A DNA stretch of 64,000 bases from Blattamonas nauphoetae (GCA_033064195.1 JARBJD010000008.1:638368-702367), one strand, 5' to 3'. Counted from the stretch's first letter, positions 12,304 to 23,006 are shown. Program-made: numbers and translations. The notes: generated by a model not told the origin, from the letters alone.

Positions 12304-13209
12304 ATGATTGGTTCAAAATCCTTTTCAACGATTCTGTCAGAACTCACAAAAATCAAGGCGGAAGCGTCATCAAACGAAGCTATTCTCTCTACCGCTCATG
12401 ATACTCTTCTTTCCTTCTTTACTCAACTTAATAAAAATCCTCCGTCAATTAACGAAACAAAAGCTCGATTTCAAGAATTGATTGACATCCTGTCTTTCTT
12501 TGTTTCCCGGTGTCCATATGAGATCCAACACGGAATCATTCTTGTTTGGATAAACCTTTCAATCGAGAAGGAAACTCAAATTCTTCTCTCAACGACTTCT
12601 TTCTCACAACTCATTTTCTCTTCAATTCTTCCCAATCTAGCAGAGAACGGAACACATACTAATTTGCCCGATCTTGTTTGGAAACAGATTTCTTCTCTTG
12701 AACGCCGGATCAGTGAATACACACCTAAATATCGAAAGCTGAAGTCACTCGAGAATCTGGTGGATGAACGAGACTCTCCCATGTCCACAATATTCTCCTC
12801 TCCAGCCCTTGTCAAGCATATCTGCCAGTTTCTCCCTTGTTCTCCGTCTAAAGGGCCGATTGATCAACATTGTCTGTCATCCTTGTATCAGCGAGTCTGC
12901 AAGTGTTCGCTCTTCATCCCCCAAATCAACCGATTTCTAACACAAAGCACACTCACCCGAACTGTCATTGGCATTCCCGCTGACAACGACAACAACGATC
13001 TTGTTCAGTTCACTTTCTATGTGATTTCAGACACGCTCCGATGGATGCGTCAAAACCGTTTCAAGATATTTCAGGCGATGTGGGTCAGTGACATGTTTGG
13101 AGAAGGGTTCGCTGACATTTGTGAGGCCTGTCTTGTTCGAGTTTCCTCCCCAGGAACTCAGTCGCGCAGACATCCGTCCTTCGATGGGATTCATGCAGAT
13201 CAACAGTAA
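12304..13209 (+). CDS. Helical protein of unknown function, ARM-like, probably 3'-disrupted
   Basis: A 301-residue frame from ATG at 12304 (MIGSKSFSTILSELTKIKAE). It is amphipathic and leucine/isoleucine-rich with helix pairs (FQELIDILSFFVSRCPYEIQ, ILVWINLSIEKETQILLS, HICQFLPCSPSK, FTFYVISDTLRWMRQNRFK), which fits an alpha-solenoid like the lineage's ARM-type proteins. I do not recognise a specific family. The last 25 residues (from about 13130) overlap a minus-strand transposase-like fragment and look unrelated to the rest, so the true 3' end is probably lost. There is no signal peptide or membrane helix. Confidence 0.5.
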   Translation: MIGSKSFSTILSELTKIKAEASSNEAILSTAHDTLLSFFTQLNKNPPSINETKARFQELIDILSFFVSRCPYEIQHGIILVWINLSIEKETQILLSTTSFSQLIFSSILPNLAENGTHTNLPDLVWKQISSLERRISEYTPKYRKLKSLENLVDERDSPMSTIFSSPALVKHICQFLPCSPSKGPIDQHCLSSLYQRVCKCSLFIPQINRFLTQSTLTRTVIGIPADNDNNDLVQFTFYVISDTLRWMRQNRFKIFQAMWVSDMFGEGFADICEACLVRVSSPGTQSRRHPSFDGIHADQQ

Positions 13210-13947
13210 AACGGCAAAAGGTACTATCTGCCATTTTAATACCTGTTTCTTTTTCTAGTTCTTGCCAGATCTCATATTTTGTCCGGATAATGGATCTCGC
13301 ACGCATCCATTTGGACGGATCGGAGTTTGAAAGCAGTTGCTCTTTGGAGCTTTCTTCCGAATGATTCACAATAAAATCTCGAAATCGGAGTTTTTGACAG
13401 TCATCGAGCGGACTTCGTGAAGGCGGAGGGTGTGTGAGTTTGTCTCTCTTGTGAAGGCCTTTTTTAAAGTGATTGCGGGCGGTATCGAACCGATTCTTCG
13501 AGTGAGGAAACCCACAAGATGCCAAGAATCCCAAAGAAAAGTGGTTCGCTAAAACAGACTCGATATCGAGCGGCACTATTCTCGCCTTTTGACGAATTGA
13601 CAGGCAGTCTTCGACAAGGTTTGTCATTTTTTCTTAAATTTTTGCAGAGAAAACCGATGAAACGGGAAGGAAGTCATACCACTGTGCTCCTTCTCGATAA
13701 ACTCCATCACGGATGGACACCTAGTGGTTGTGCAAACAAGGTGGATCACGAGTTCCTCTGGATTTGACGGCCAGAGAGAACATATGGCTTCCCACGCCAA
13801 TTTCGTGATCTTCCTTCGTTTTTCTCGCGATATGGAGCTTAATGCTGGTGGATGGTCTTTTATCATTCTACCAGGCAGACGTCCCCTAAATCTGTCTCGA
13901 TCATGCCGTGAACTTATCGTTTCGAACCAACAGACGTCCCACGTCAC
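13150..13947 (-). pseudogene. Mobile-element protein fragment (transposase-like), two frames
   Basis: Two minus-strand frames (13947-13624 and 13627-about 13150) meet in ATGA. The second contains WMRARSIIRTKYEIWQELEK, then STFCRF and HRRTDVC. That order (a helix, a short TFxRF block, then RTDxC) is common in N-terminal parts of eukaryotic transposase-like proteins, but the family cannot be named. It overlaps the tail of the gene at 12304, so it may mark an insertion that truncated that gene. No terminal repeats were found around it. A GTATGA...TTTAAG intron between the frames is possible but unproven. Confidence 0.35.
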
Positions 13948-14184
13948 AAGACAACGAAACTCTGATGACTCCGTTGTGTTGGTGAGTTAATGCGAACATT
14001 TCACTCTTCGAATTCACAATGTGCATTTTTCACAAAAAAGACCTTCATCTCCGGACGAGAAGGGTGATCACAATTGGCTTCGTCACATTTGGCATCGACA
14101 TGCTCGAAAGAAAATTTGAGGTGATTTGTGAACGTTTTTATTTTTAGTGACGCACCATAGTTGTTTGCGATTTTTCATTAAGAA
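13948..14184. other. Spacer, no gene seen
   Basis: Short unassigned stretch. A plus-strand frame ending HNWLRHIWHRHARKKI near 14119 could be a leftover 3' end of the gene at 12304, but nothing confirms it. Confidence 0.3.
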
Positions 14185-14877
14185 TCACCCATTTGAGATG
14201 AGACTTCTGACGAATTGAGACGATGGCCGAACGACCTTCCAAAAGAGGATATCACGATGGTCGAGTCTCTCGTTTTCTGGAGTGGATGCAAAGTTAGGGA
14301 AACTTGGACTTGAGAGGAGGAGGCAGTATTCGACGGATCGAATCAGAATCTTGATGAGCTCTTCATGTCAAGAAATTGTCAGTGAGTACGGCTGAACTGT
14401 TGCAAATACATTCGACATGAGATCTGACGCCGCGAGATGATATCGATTCTCCAGTCCTGTTTTCGAAATCATGGTGATGACGAACCCCAACGACGAAACA
14501 ACCACAGTCGAGTGAGGAGATGATGTCAGAGTGTGAATGCTTCGAATAAAACCTGAAATCGTTCCGTCTGAAGGATGAGCGAGGTCAGTCAAGTATTTAT
14601 CTGCGCTTTCCGTGTTGTTCGTCTTTGAACTGAGGCTCGACAAAAATTGGGAAGCTTTGTCTTGAAGGGCTTTGTCAAAAGGATGATTCTCGCTCACGAG
14701 GGCAACGAGCGAACAATAGATTGCTGATTCATCTTCGAGAGTCAAATCTGAGTTTGGATCAAAATCCAGGAACGGGGCACGTTCTGAGACGGACATCGGT
14801 TCGGAATCAGAAGGATGAGATGGAACAGAACGAGATGGAGTAAATTGAGGACTGGTATTTTCTTGCATCATCCACAA
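14185..14877 (-). pseudogene. Truncated, frameshifted copy of the ARM-like family
   Basis: Starts at 14877 and carries the family blocks FLDFDPNSDLTLEDESAIYC, SSPHSTVVVSSLGFV and VFATVQPYSLTIS, which match the 326-residue gene at 4852-5832. The frame stops at 14368. Homology resumes in another frame down to 14185 (EYCLLLSSPSF, then ILFWKVVRPSSQFVRSLISN, equivalent to VIFQKVVLPSSQFVTSLISN). The copy then ends about 100 residues short of the paralog. It has one frame change plus a missing C-terminus, so it is most likely a decayed duplicate. It keeps the upstream 13-bp motif at 14884-14896. Confidence 0.7.
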
Positions 14878-14883
14878 CAGTTC

Positions 14884-14896
14884 GATCGTGCCCTTT
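14884..14896 (-). promoter_or_regulatory. AAAGGGYRYGATC upstream motif
   Basis: Reads AAAGGGCACGATC on the gene strand, 6-19 bp upstream of the ATG at 14877, the closest spacing of the seven copies. Confidence 0.55.
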
Positions 14897-15135
14897 GATC
14901 AGATACAACCCAACTGTTCATGTCCTGACAACTTTCTCAATACGTGGGAGAGATCCAGAGATGCACAGTAACATTGAGAAGATCGGGTGAAACAAAGAAT
15001 CAAAACAGAAATCATTCTTGGAAATGATTGAAGAAAAAAACAAAAAATGGTGTGAAGACACATTTGATCAGCTTAAAGGTGTGAATCACGCGGAAAAGGA
15101 AAATTAAAACTGAGCTTCGCTGTTTGTTGTTTCGA

Positions 15136-17736
15136 TCAACGAGATGCACATCCATAAATCAGACCAGCGACGACAACTCCGACGATGTCAAGCGTCAGAG
15201 GCAGCGAGATTATCAGCGCGAGGAGAGCGGCATGTCTGGGTTGGAGTTTGGAGAGGGGGGAAGGTCCGGATGGATTGACTGGTGTTTCGGGTGGGGTGAT
15301 TGTCGGTTCCTCTGGCGTGGTGAATGTGAAGTCGTCGGGATTCAATGCGAGGTTGAAGGCCCACGCTGCGAAAGGCACTTTGAAGGCAGTCGACATTGGA
15401 TAAGACGAGTCAGAAGGAACTCCCACAATCGAAGTGACCGTGTATGTGGTGTTGTATTCAAGATTGACTTCTGACTCAGACACCGGAGTTCCTGTCCAAT
15501 CCGAGAACAACATTCTGAATCTTGTTTCTGCTCCAGTCTCGTCCTCTTTCATTGTCACTTCATATTCCTGCGATGGCAGCGGAGTGTTGCCCATCATCTC
15601 CAACTCAATCTTTCCTGTCTTCTCATTCACTTGAGCCGTTGGTTTCTTCACCAGATACGGACCGACACCGATGAACTTGTCTTCCAACAGTCGTTTTTGG
15701 ACGTATTTTCCTGAACCTTTTTGATGGACGTCTCCGATCATTCCACTTGAGTCAGGAGTGATTGTGGTGTAACAATCGAAAAAGCTGAATGTGGGAAACT
15801 CTTCTGTGAATAATGCGGTACCAAAGATTGCAACATCAGGGAACTTGGTCGTGTTCTCTTTGAAACTCATGAGATGTGTGAAGAATGTGGTGTCATCACC
15901 AACCGAATTCCCATCAAAGAAAACATGTCTGATGGTAACATTGTCAGAATGGTTAAAGTGGGAGCGGACAGAGACGGCACCAGTCGTTCCTGAGTGGCAG
16001 TCCTTCACGATAGAGTCGGAGAGATAGAAGCCATCCAGATGGTTAGAGAAAACAGCGCCTCCCGCATATCTTGACGAGCATTCGATGAAGGAACACCGCT
16101 CGATCTGCAATGCTCCATTTGGCTCCACATATAGTCCTCCACCGAATTGGAGGCGAGACTCAGGTGTCCACTCACAGCGTTCTAATTTCGTGTTGACAAC
16201 ATCCAGATTGCAGTATCCTCCAGCATACACTCCACCTCCACGTGTGGATGTCGTGCAGTCAGCGATGACACAATCAATCACTCTGAGTCGGACGATGGTG
16301 GAAGCGTTGAATCCACTCACGAAGACCCCTCCTCCGAACGAATACCAATCAGCAGTGGAACAGTTCTCGATCCGACATATATTGATGACAGCAGTCACAT
16401 CTTTAATGATCATCGCTCCACCCCAATGGCTTGCCAAGCAGGATGTGAAGTTCGACTTGGTGGCGAAGAAACAGTAACGGCCAAGTTGTGGGGAGTAATT
16501 GACTGACACGGCCCCGCCTTCGTAGAGGTGGTCTGTGTGGGCAATATATTCGAAGGAGCAGGAGAGGATGGTGATGGTGCCTGGGTAGCCGATGAAGGTG
16601 AGTGGGCGAGCAGATGGGGGATATTTGGCTCCAGTGAAGCGGCAGTGTGAGAAATCTATTGAGGATGTCTGGGGTGTCTTTCCACTAAAGTAATATAGTG
16701 TGCCATCCTTGAATTCAAGAGGGTGGTATCTGTCGAGGATGATCGACGGATCTTCGTTGCTTGAGGGGCCGGTGTTGGTGGAGGGGAGGAGGGAGGAGAA
16801 GGAAGAATTCGAACACAAAACGGAGCCGCCAGTGTTCACGTCCCGAATCGTCGATCCCGACAAATGCGAGCTGGTCAGCGATACAACACATCCCAACATC
16901 TTCTGATCCAAATGCCGAAGGCGTGGCGAGTGCGAACACCCAATCGAACTCACGTTCACAAATGAGCACCCAATCAGCGATGACGACATTCTTCCAACCG
17001 ATTCCACATTCTGTCGAGGTGTTCGTGACAGTGAGAGGCCAATCCCGTCTGTTCCAAGAATCCCAAAAGAGTCAAACGAACATCCAACAATCGACACCCA
17101 AACTGACCCTCCAAATGATGGAAATGACGATGTTTCAACAACACCACGCATCGACCCAACTTCATTCCACAGCAAGCTCTTCGAAATCACAACTGACGAT
17201 TCTCTTCCTGATTCCTCCAATGGAGATCCAGAAATCACAATCGCACTTGTCCATGGCGACACTTCAATTCTGCTTGAAGATATCGTCAGCATGCTGCCTG
17301 AAACAATTGCCAGCCTTGGTGATCTTGCTTTGTTCTTCTGCTGGCTTCTTTCTTCAGAGTTGTCGAACAGAGAAAAGTCCATCCATTTCAACGACAATGT
17401 TGAGTTGGTCAAGAAAAACATGTAACTCCCAAAGTCCTGTCTTCGTACTTCGTCGGAATTCCCGCTTACCTCTGACTCGGATGAAGCTATCAGTTCAGTC
17501 TTCAAATTGCCAGTTTCTTGTGTGGGCTCCCCTGTCAGTTCTATCGATATGTGCGCAATTTCAATGTTGTCCCCAAAGTATGTTCCTCCTGGAAACGACA
17601 TAGACAAAGTTTCATTTTGTTTAGAGTCGGAAAAGTTTGAGTTGATGTTCAGAAGAGTGGAGAGGCGATGTAGCGATATAAACGAGTTTAAACTGGCCGA
17701 TACGCAAGTTAGCAGAAGTAACAATTGTATGGTCAT
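15136..17736 (-). CDS. RBH surface protein with C-terminal transmembrane helix, no kinase tail
   Basis: An intact 866-residue frame. A signal peptide is evident at the start (MTIQLLLLLTCVSASLNSF). Residues about 60-650 form a beta-helix with Cys-bearing strands (SVWVSIVGCSFDSFGIL, SSLIGCSFVNVSSIGCSHSP, RLRVIDCVIADCTTSTRGGG). A fibronectin-like region follows (KTGKIELEMMGNTPLPSQEY, then YNTTYTVTSIVGV). After a Pro-rich linker there is one membrane helix (AALLALIISLPLTLDIVGVV) and a five-residue end. The first 350 residues are near-identical to those of the genes at 18812, 32970 and 40147, but this paralog lacks a cytoplasmic domain. Likely a type I surface protein that binds outside and does not signal by itself. 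Confidence 0.85.
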   Translation of the reverse strand: MTIQLLLLLTCVSASLNSFISLHRLSTLLNINSNFSDSKQNETLSMSFPGGTYFGDNIEIAHISIELTGEPTQETGNLKTELIASSESEVSGNSDEVRRQDFGSYMFFLTNSTLSLKWMDFSLFDNSEERSQQKNKARSPRLAIVSGSMLTISSSRIEVSPWTSAIVISGSPLEESGRESSVVISKSLLWNEVGSMRGVVETSSFPSFGGSVWVSIVGCSFDSFGILGTDGIGLSLSRTPRQNVESVGRMSSSLIGCSFVNVSSIGCSHSPRLRHLDQKMLGCVVSLTSSHLSGSTIRDVNTGGSVLCSNSSFSSLLPSTNTGPSSNEDPSIILDRYHPLEFKDGTLYYFSGKTPQTSSIDFSHCRFTGAKYPPSARPLTFIGYPGTITILSCSFEYIAHTDHLYEGGAVSVNYSPQLGRYCFFATKSNFTSCLASHWGGAMIIKDVTAVINICRIENCSTADWYSFGGGVFVSGFNASTIVRLRVIDCVIADCTTSTRGGGVYAGGYCNLDVVNTKLERCEWTPESRLQFGGGLYVEPNGALQIERCSFIECSSRYAGGAVFSNHLDGFYLSDSIVKDCHSGTTGAVSVRSHFNHSDNVTIRHVFFDGNSVGDDTTFFTHLMSFKENTTKFPDVAIFGTALFTEEFPTFSFFDCYTTITPDSSGMIGDVHQKGSGKYVQKRLLEDKFIGVGPYLVKKPTAQVNEKTGKIELEMMGNTPLPSQEYEVTMKEDETGAETRFRMLFSDWTGTPVSESEVNLEYNTTYTVTSIVGVPSDSSYPMSTAFKVPFAAWAFNLALNPDDFTFTTPEEPTITPPETPVNPSGPSPLSKLQPRHAALLALIISLPLTLDIVGVVVAGLIYGCASR

Positions 17737-17789
17737 GACTGTTCAGCAAATTTATGTTCAAAAATGTTTTGATAGAGAAGATCGAATTT

Positions 17790-17802
17790 GATCATGCCCT
17801 TT
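17790..17802 (-). promoter_or_regulatory. AAAGGGYRYGATC upstream motif
   Basis: Reads AAAGGGCATGATC on the gene strand, 53-66 bp upstream of the ATG at 17736. Spacing is nearly the same as in the paralog starting at 22792. Confidence 0.6.
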
Positions 17803-18811
17803 ACTTGCACTTATACGATCACTCGGATCTACAGATGATCTCATCAAAGAAAAAAAACATTTGATCACCGACTCATCTTTGGGATCCTCAATGTCAGACA
17901 GCTTTACAAAAATGAACGACAAAATCAGAAGCGTAAAGGTGGGAGATGAGGAAGTGCTGATGTGATGAAACGGTGACATGAAGAGATGAGAGGAACGCAA
18001 GCGCGAAACAACATAAGAACGATACCCCAGATTGTAAGAAGGCTTCTGACCAACCACATTTCAGACTCTCGTGAGAGAGGGTGAGTGGAGAGGCAGAGGC
18101 GGAGTAGAACAACAAAGAGAAGAAAGCGAACGAAAAACCAGAATTTGATGAAAGTGGAGAACAAGAAGGAAGAAACAGAATCACAGAGGAGTACGAGATT
18201 GATAAAGGAGAGTCGGAAAGAACTAAATAGTAATCACACCAAGAGAATGATGAGAAGTCATCCAGAAACGAAGAGACGAGTGTGAGATGGAGATGGACGA
18301 CGACAAGGTGTGAAAAAGTGATCGAGAACATCGATCTCGGAGGACGACACGAAATCGTCGTCGGTGGGCCAGCGATCATCGATCAGAGCGAAATGAAGAA
18401 GGCAGGTCCTGTGTTGACGTGACCACAGCACTGGTTCGTGGAAGTTGATCGAGAGAGACTGTTTCTGAAGGAGACAGTGTTCATCGAAGTGTCAGTTCAA
18501 GAAGCAGTGACTCACGATTCGAAAAGAATGTTTAAAACAGGAACTGGCAGGGATAGTGGTGTCGAGATGACACTGCACAATTCGTGTTTTGTCGTGATGT
18601 GAGTGTTGAGAAATGCGGAGTCGTTGAAACGCCAGAGACTGAAGAGTGATTTGAGAGAGTGAGGATGATCTGACAAATAGTGTGTTTTGAACTTCGAGAA
18701 GAGGGTTAGAACGTAAGACGAGTGTGGAGTGACACGGAGTTCAGAGAGAGTGAAGGTGGAGAGGTGTTGACGTGGTTCGCTGGATGAGATCGGCGAAGGG
18801 TGTGAGAAAAA
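17803..18811. other. Intergenic region, no gene seen
   Basis: GA-rich on the plus strand in its middle (18060-18290). It gives only low-complexity frames with no resemblance to known families. No repeat ends or RNA genes were recognised. Confidence 0.5.
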
Positions 18812-21800
18812 CTAGAGGTCAGAGTGTGACACATCTCCGTTTGACATGAAGTGAGATTCTTCGGGATGAGAAGAGAGGAACTCCCCAATCTCAGAAAGCG
18901 TTGGTCGGTGTTTCGGATCAACGGAAAGACAACGATGGATAAGCGACACAAACTCCTCGTTCTTCAGAGTGTCCATTTTAGGTCCAACTCCTGTTCCCGA
19001 TTGCCGTTGAGCATTCACTGCATCCAGTTCTCCAAACGGAACTTGACCAGTCTCAATTTCCCACAACACAAGGCCAAGACTAAAAACTGCTGCTTTCGAA
19101 CCATCAATCCCTGCTCCTCCATTTCCTCCTTCTGCCGCCACAACTTCAGGTGCTCGCCAGCGAAGACCATCCATTCCTGCTTTCGAGTTTTCAACTTGGT
19201 TGTCCATCCTGTTCTGAGAGTCAACTGGTGCTCCTTCCAAGGTTGGTTGTGCCTCTTGTTGCAAGCGAGCTGCTTCTTGTTCTGCTTCTTCTGGTGTCAA
19301 TTGCAGCTTCAGTTGAACTGATCCATCTTTGTCCAGAAGGATCCAGTGAGACGACAGACGAGTCAGAAGGTCACTTCGTTTTCCCTTCTCCACAACTGCC
19401 TTCAATCCATTCACAATCTGAATCCCAATCGCGCGCTTCCCAAACTCCCCTCGATCTTTGTGAATCACATTGTACAGCGTGTCCTTCATCAGAGTTGTCG
19501 TGATCGCAAAGTTTCCATCGCATCCCATCACTTCAACTGCGTCGTGAATGACTGACTGAGCCTTGTTCTGAGATTTGTTCACTTCTGTTGAGTGATCTGA
19601 CGAAGATACGAATGCAGAATGGCTCATCCCTTCCGCTCCCACAATCTCATTCGTGTGTCCGCCGTCGATCGCTTCAACTTTCTCAACTTCGATTGATTCT
19701 TCCGATTCCATCTCTTTCTGAGCTGGTTCAGCGTTCTTCTTCTTCAATCGTCGGCGACACAGAACAATCACCACACTCGTCACCACTCCAGCAACAAGCA
19801 GAGAGGCAACGAGAGGAATCACCCAGCTCAGAAGTGCCTTCATTTCTGGTGACATCGACTTCTTTGGATTATACGACGATTTCGGGATGTCGAACGAGAT
19901 TGTTTCGATCATCCAGGCAGGTGTTGTGGTTGCTTCCTTTCCTTGTGTTGGTGAGAAAGACTTGACTGTGTATGTCGTGTCGTGAGTGAGGACTTTACCG
20001 TCTCCAACCACAATAATCTCGGCCGATTCACCTGTCTTCGCACTCGTATTCATTTCCACTGTGATCCTCACGTCCTTCCCTCCCTCTTCCACAACAATGT
20101 CGAACGATCCTTCAACTGCCTTGTCGAAGTGAAGGAAGATCACAACAATTCGATCGTCAGCTTTGATCAGGTGCGATGTCGCGTCTTTGAGCAGAGGAGG
20201 TTGTTCTGGCGTGGTGAACGAGACGAAGGATGGTGTGCGAGCGAGACGGAACGTCCATTCGGCTTCAGGGATGGTGATTCTATTCGAGACTGTCGAAGAT
20301 GATGATGAGGGAACAATTCCAACAATCGACGTGATTGTGTATTTCGTCGAGAATTCGAGATTCAACGATGTTGATGTCAGTGTTCCCTTCCCATTCACCA
20401 ACTCAATCTCTCCAACAATATCTGTCGTGTTCCCCTCCTTTTGAACTGTCACTTCAACCTTCTGAGATTGAGTCGGAACAATCGCTTTCATCTCCAACTC
20501 AATCTTTCGAGTCTTGTGATTCAATCCAACTTCCGCTTTCTCCGCCAGAACAGGCCCAAAATTCTCGAATGCATCATCATATTGTCTATCGTATGACTTT
20601 GTCCCGAGATGGTCGACTCTGACGTGCATTCCAATGTTGTCTGTGCCGCACGTTGAAGAGCAGTCAGCAATCGAGAAAGTTGGGATCGATTCACGTCGGA
20701 AATTGTTCACAGCGAGATCAACAAACGTGGTGGTTTCAATTGGAACTCCTTCATCTTCGAAATATTTTGTGTTCGTCCCGACCGAATTGTTGATAAAAGC
20801 GACTCGTGTGAGAGATATCGATGCTTGATGGTTGGCTTGCTGTTGAAGATGGACAGCCCCAGTCGCACCAGAAACACACTCCTTGACAAGACAGTCAACG
20901 ATCTCACAATGTTCAAATCCATACACTTCGAACGCAGCGCCTGTGAAAGTCGATGAACATTCCACAAACGAACATTCTCGGAGAGCGAGTGTCACAGTCT
21001 TGTCGAGCTTGCAATAAAACCCGCCCCCCGTTGTGCTCCAATCGCCTTCAGAAGTGCACCTCAGAAAGTGGAGAGCTGTCAAAGTGACATCACATTCAGC
21101 CTCAAAATACAATCCACCGCCAGAACCCGGACTTGAACAATCGATGAAGTCCGATCGAGTGAGAGAGACAGCCGCGGTAGGGTAGAGCTCGAGGTGAAGT
21201 CCGCCTCCATATGAACCCTCGTCGAGGTAGCAAGCAGTGAAGCATAAGCCGGAGATATCCACAGTTCCAGCGGAGTTCATGCTGATCCCACCACCGAAGG
21301 TCTTGGCACAGCAAGACTCAAAATTCAGACCGGAGATTGTGAAGAGACTGTTGACATCGGATCCGTCGAGGATGAGGCCTCCGCCAGCGAGAGACGAATA
21401 GCCTGTCGCCCGTGGTCCACACTGTTTAAAACAACAATCAACAATAGTTGCAGATTTCTTGGTGTTGACACACATCCCAGCTCCGTTAGAATTGCTTTTG
21501 ATGTTGGTGAAGTTCGATCCCTGAACTTGGACATGACCTCCTTCCGAAGATTGAACAATGGAGACAGCTCCTCCCTCCTTACTGCCTGTATAATCCACTC
21601 CTGAAAACGAGCACGAGATGACAGAGATGCGGCCGAGGTAGTTGTCGAAGACGAGAGGGCGAGTGGAGGTTGGGGTGTTGTCGCCCAAGAAGGGGCAGTG
21701 GGAGAAGGTGATGGAGGAGTCAGAATTGCCATCGGAGGCAGAGTAGGAATATGCTGCGTCATCTTTGAAGACTCCTGCAGATCCATCGGGGAGGGTGATG

Positions 21801-22792
21801 GATGGATTTGCGTTGGTGTCGGGGTGAGTGTAGGGGGAGGGGAGGAGGGAGGAGAAGGAGGAATTCGAGCACAAAACGGAGCCACCAGTGTTCACGTCCC
21901 GAATCGTCGATCCTGACAAATGCGAGCTTGTCAGCGATACAACACATCCCAACATCTTCTGATCCAAATGCCGAAGGCGTGGCGAGTGCGAACACCCAAT
22001 CGAACTCGTGTTCACAAATGAGCACCCAATCAGCGATGACGACAGTCTTCCAACCGATTCCACATTCTTTCGAGGTGTTCGGGTCAGTGAGAGGCCAATC
22101 CCGTCATTTCCCAGAATCCGAGAAGAGTCAAACGAGCATCCAACAATCGACACCGAAACTGACCCTCCAATCGAAGGAAATGACGATGTTTCAACAACAC
22201 CACGCATCGACCCAACATCATTCCACAGCAAGCTCTTCGAAATCACGACTGACGATCCTGTTCCTGATTCCTCCAATGGAGATGGAGAAATCACAATCGC
22301 ACTTGTCCATGGCGACACTTTAATTCTGCTTTCAGATATCGTCAGCATGCTGCTTGAAACAATTGCCAGCCTTGGAGATCTTGCTTCGTTCATCTGCTGT
22401 CCTCTTTCAGAAGAATTGTCGGTCAGTGAAAACTGGATTGATTTCAACGACAGTGTTGAGTTTGTCAAAGAGAACATGCAATTTTCAAACTTCTGTTTCC
22501 TTGCATTGTCGGTATTTTTGTTCATATCTGACTCGGATGAAGATATCAGCTCAGTCTTCAAATTGCCATTTTCGTTCCATCGCTCCCCTGTCAGTTCCAT
22601 CCATCTGTGTGCAATATCAATGTTGTCCCCAATGTATGTTCCTTCTGACAACGAGACAGACAACATTTCACTTTGTTTAGAGTTGAAAGAGTCTGAGTTG
22701 GTGTTGAGCACAGAGGAGAGGCGATGTGGCGAGATAGACGACTTCAAACACGTTGCAACGCAGGCGAATAGAAGTAACAATTGATTGTTCAT
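18812..22792 (-). CDS. RBH surface receptor with transmembrane helix and cytoplasmic pseudokinase
   Basis: The frame is open from 22903, but the start chosen is ATG at 22792: it gives a clean signal peptide (MNNQLLLLFACVATCLKSS) and lies 54 bp from the upstream motif. 1326 residues. Order: RBH strands to about 690, two fibronectin-like modules, one membrane helix near 985-1015 (WVIPLVASLLVAGVVTSVVI) followed by basic RRRLKKK, then an acidic linker and a kinase-like domain. The kinase part has LSSHWILLDKDG where HRDLKPxN is expected, no DFG and no glycine loop, but keeps RWRAPE, GLVLWEIETGQVPFGELDAV and HRPTLSEI. It is therefore a pseudokinase that could bind partners rather than phosphorylate. 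Extracellular binding coupled to an inside scaffold is inferred. Stop TAG. No introns. Confidence 0.85.
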   Translation of the reverse strand: MNNQLLLLFACVATCLKSSISPHRLSSVLNTNSDSFNSKQSEMLSVSLSEGTYIGDNIDIAHRWMELTGERWNENGNLKTELISSSESDMNKNTDNARKQKFENCMFSLTNSTLSLKSIQFSLTDNSSERGQQMNEARSPRLAIVSSSMLTISESRIKVSPWTSAIVISPSPLEESGTGSSVVISKSLLWNDVGSMRGVVETSSFPSIGGSVSVSIVGCSFDSSRILGNDGIGLSLTRTPRKNVESVGRLSSSLIGCSFVNTSSIGCSHSPRLRHLDQKMLGCVVSLTSSHLSGSTIRDVNTGGSVLCSNSSFSSLLPSPYTHPDTNANPSITLPDGSAGVFKDDAAYSYSASDGNSDSSITFSHCPFLGDNTPTSTRPLVFDNYLGRISVISCSFSGVDYTGSKEGGAVSIVQSSEGGHVQVQGSNFTNIKSNSNGAGMCVNTKKSATIVDCCFKQCGPRATGYSSLAGGGLILDGSDVNSLFTISGLNFESCCAKTFGGGISMNSAGTVDISGLCFTACYLDEGSYGGGLHLELYPTAAVSLTRSDFIDCSSPGSGGGLYFEAECDVTLTALHFLRCTSEGDWSTTGGGFYCKLDKTVTLALRECSFVECSSTFTGAAFEVYGFEHCEIVDCLVKECVSGATGAVHLQQQANHQASISLTRVAFINNSVGTNTKYFEDEGVPIETTTFVDLAVNNFRRESIPTFSIADCSSTCGTDNIGMHVRVDHLGTKSYDRQYDDAFENFGPVLAEKAEVGLNHKTRKIELEMKAIVPTQSQKVEVTVQKEGNTTDIVGEIELVNGKGTLTSTSLNLEFSTKYTITSIVGIVPSSSSSTVSNRITIPEAEWTFRLARTPSFVSFTTPEQPPLLKDATSHLIKADDRIVVIFLHFDKAVEGSFDIVVEEGGKDVRITVEMNTSAKTGESAEIIVVGDGKVLTHDTTYTVKSFSPTQGKEATTTPAWMIETISFDIPKSSYNPKKSMSPEMKALLSWVIPLVASLLVAGVVTSVVIVLCRRRLKKKNAEPAQKEMESEESIEVEKVEAIDGGHTNEIVGAEGMSHSAFVSSSDHSTEVNKSQNKAQSVIHDAVEVMGCDGNFAITTTLMKDTLYNVIHKDRGEFGKRAIGIQIVNGLKAVVEKGKRSDLLTRLSSHWILLDKDGSVQLKLQLTPEEAEQEAARLQQEAQPTLEGAPVDSQNRMDNQVENSKAGMDGLRWRAPEVVAAEGGNGGAGIDGSKAAVFSLGLVLWEIETGQVPFGELDAVNAQRQSGTGVGPKMDTLKNEEFVSLIHRCLSVDPKHRPTLSEIGEFLSSHPEESHFMSNGDVSHSDL

Positions 22793-22846
22793 GAGTATTT
22801 TTGCAAATAAATGTTCAAAAATGTTTCGATTGAGAAGAGTGATTTT

Positions 22847-22859
22847 GATCATGCCCCTT
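22847..22859 (-). promoter_or_regulatory. AAAGGGYRYGATC upstream motif
   Basis: Reads AAGGGGCATGATC on the gene strand (one change from the consensus), 54-67 bp upstream of the ATG at 22792. Confidence 0.6.
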
Positions 22860-22993
22860 ATTTGAAGATGGCCTTCCACTCTCAAGTCATTTGGACATTT
22901 CAATGCTCGTTAAAGGAACTATAGTATTACCTCTGTCCCAATCTGTTCTCACAACCATCCCTTTCTGTCAGTCGTCCAGGATGATGTACAAAG

Positions 22994-23006
22994 TAAGGGG
23001 GCGATC
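22994..23006 (+). promoter_or_regulatory. AAAGGGYRYGATC-like upstream motif
   Basis: Reads TAAGGGGGCGATC, two changes from the consensus, ending 16 bp before the proposed ATG at 23023 of the kinase gene. The weakest of the seven copies. Confidence 0.45.

Noticed and set aside
22793-22903. N-terminal extension of the RBH receptor to 22903
   Set aside because: It would place the signal peptide 37 residues inside the protein and put the upstream promoter-like motif within the coding sequence.
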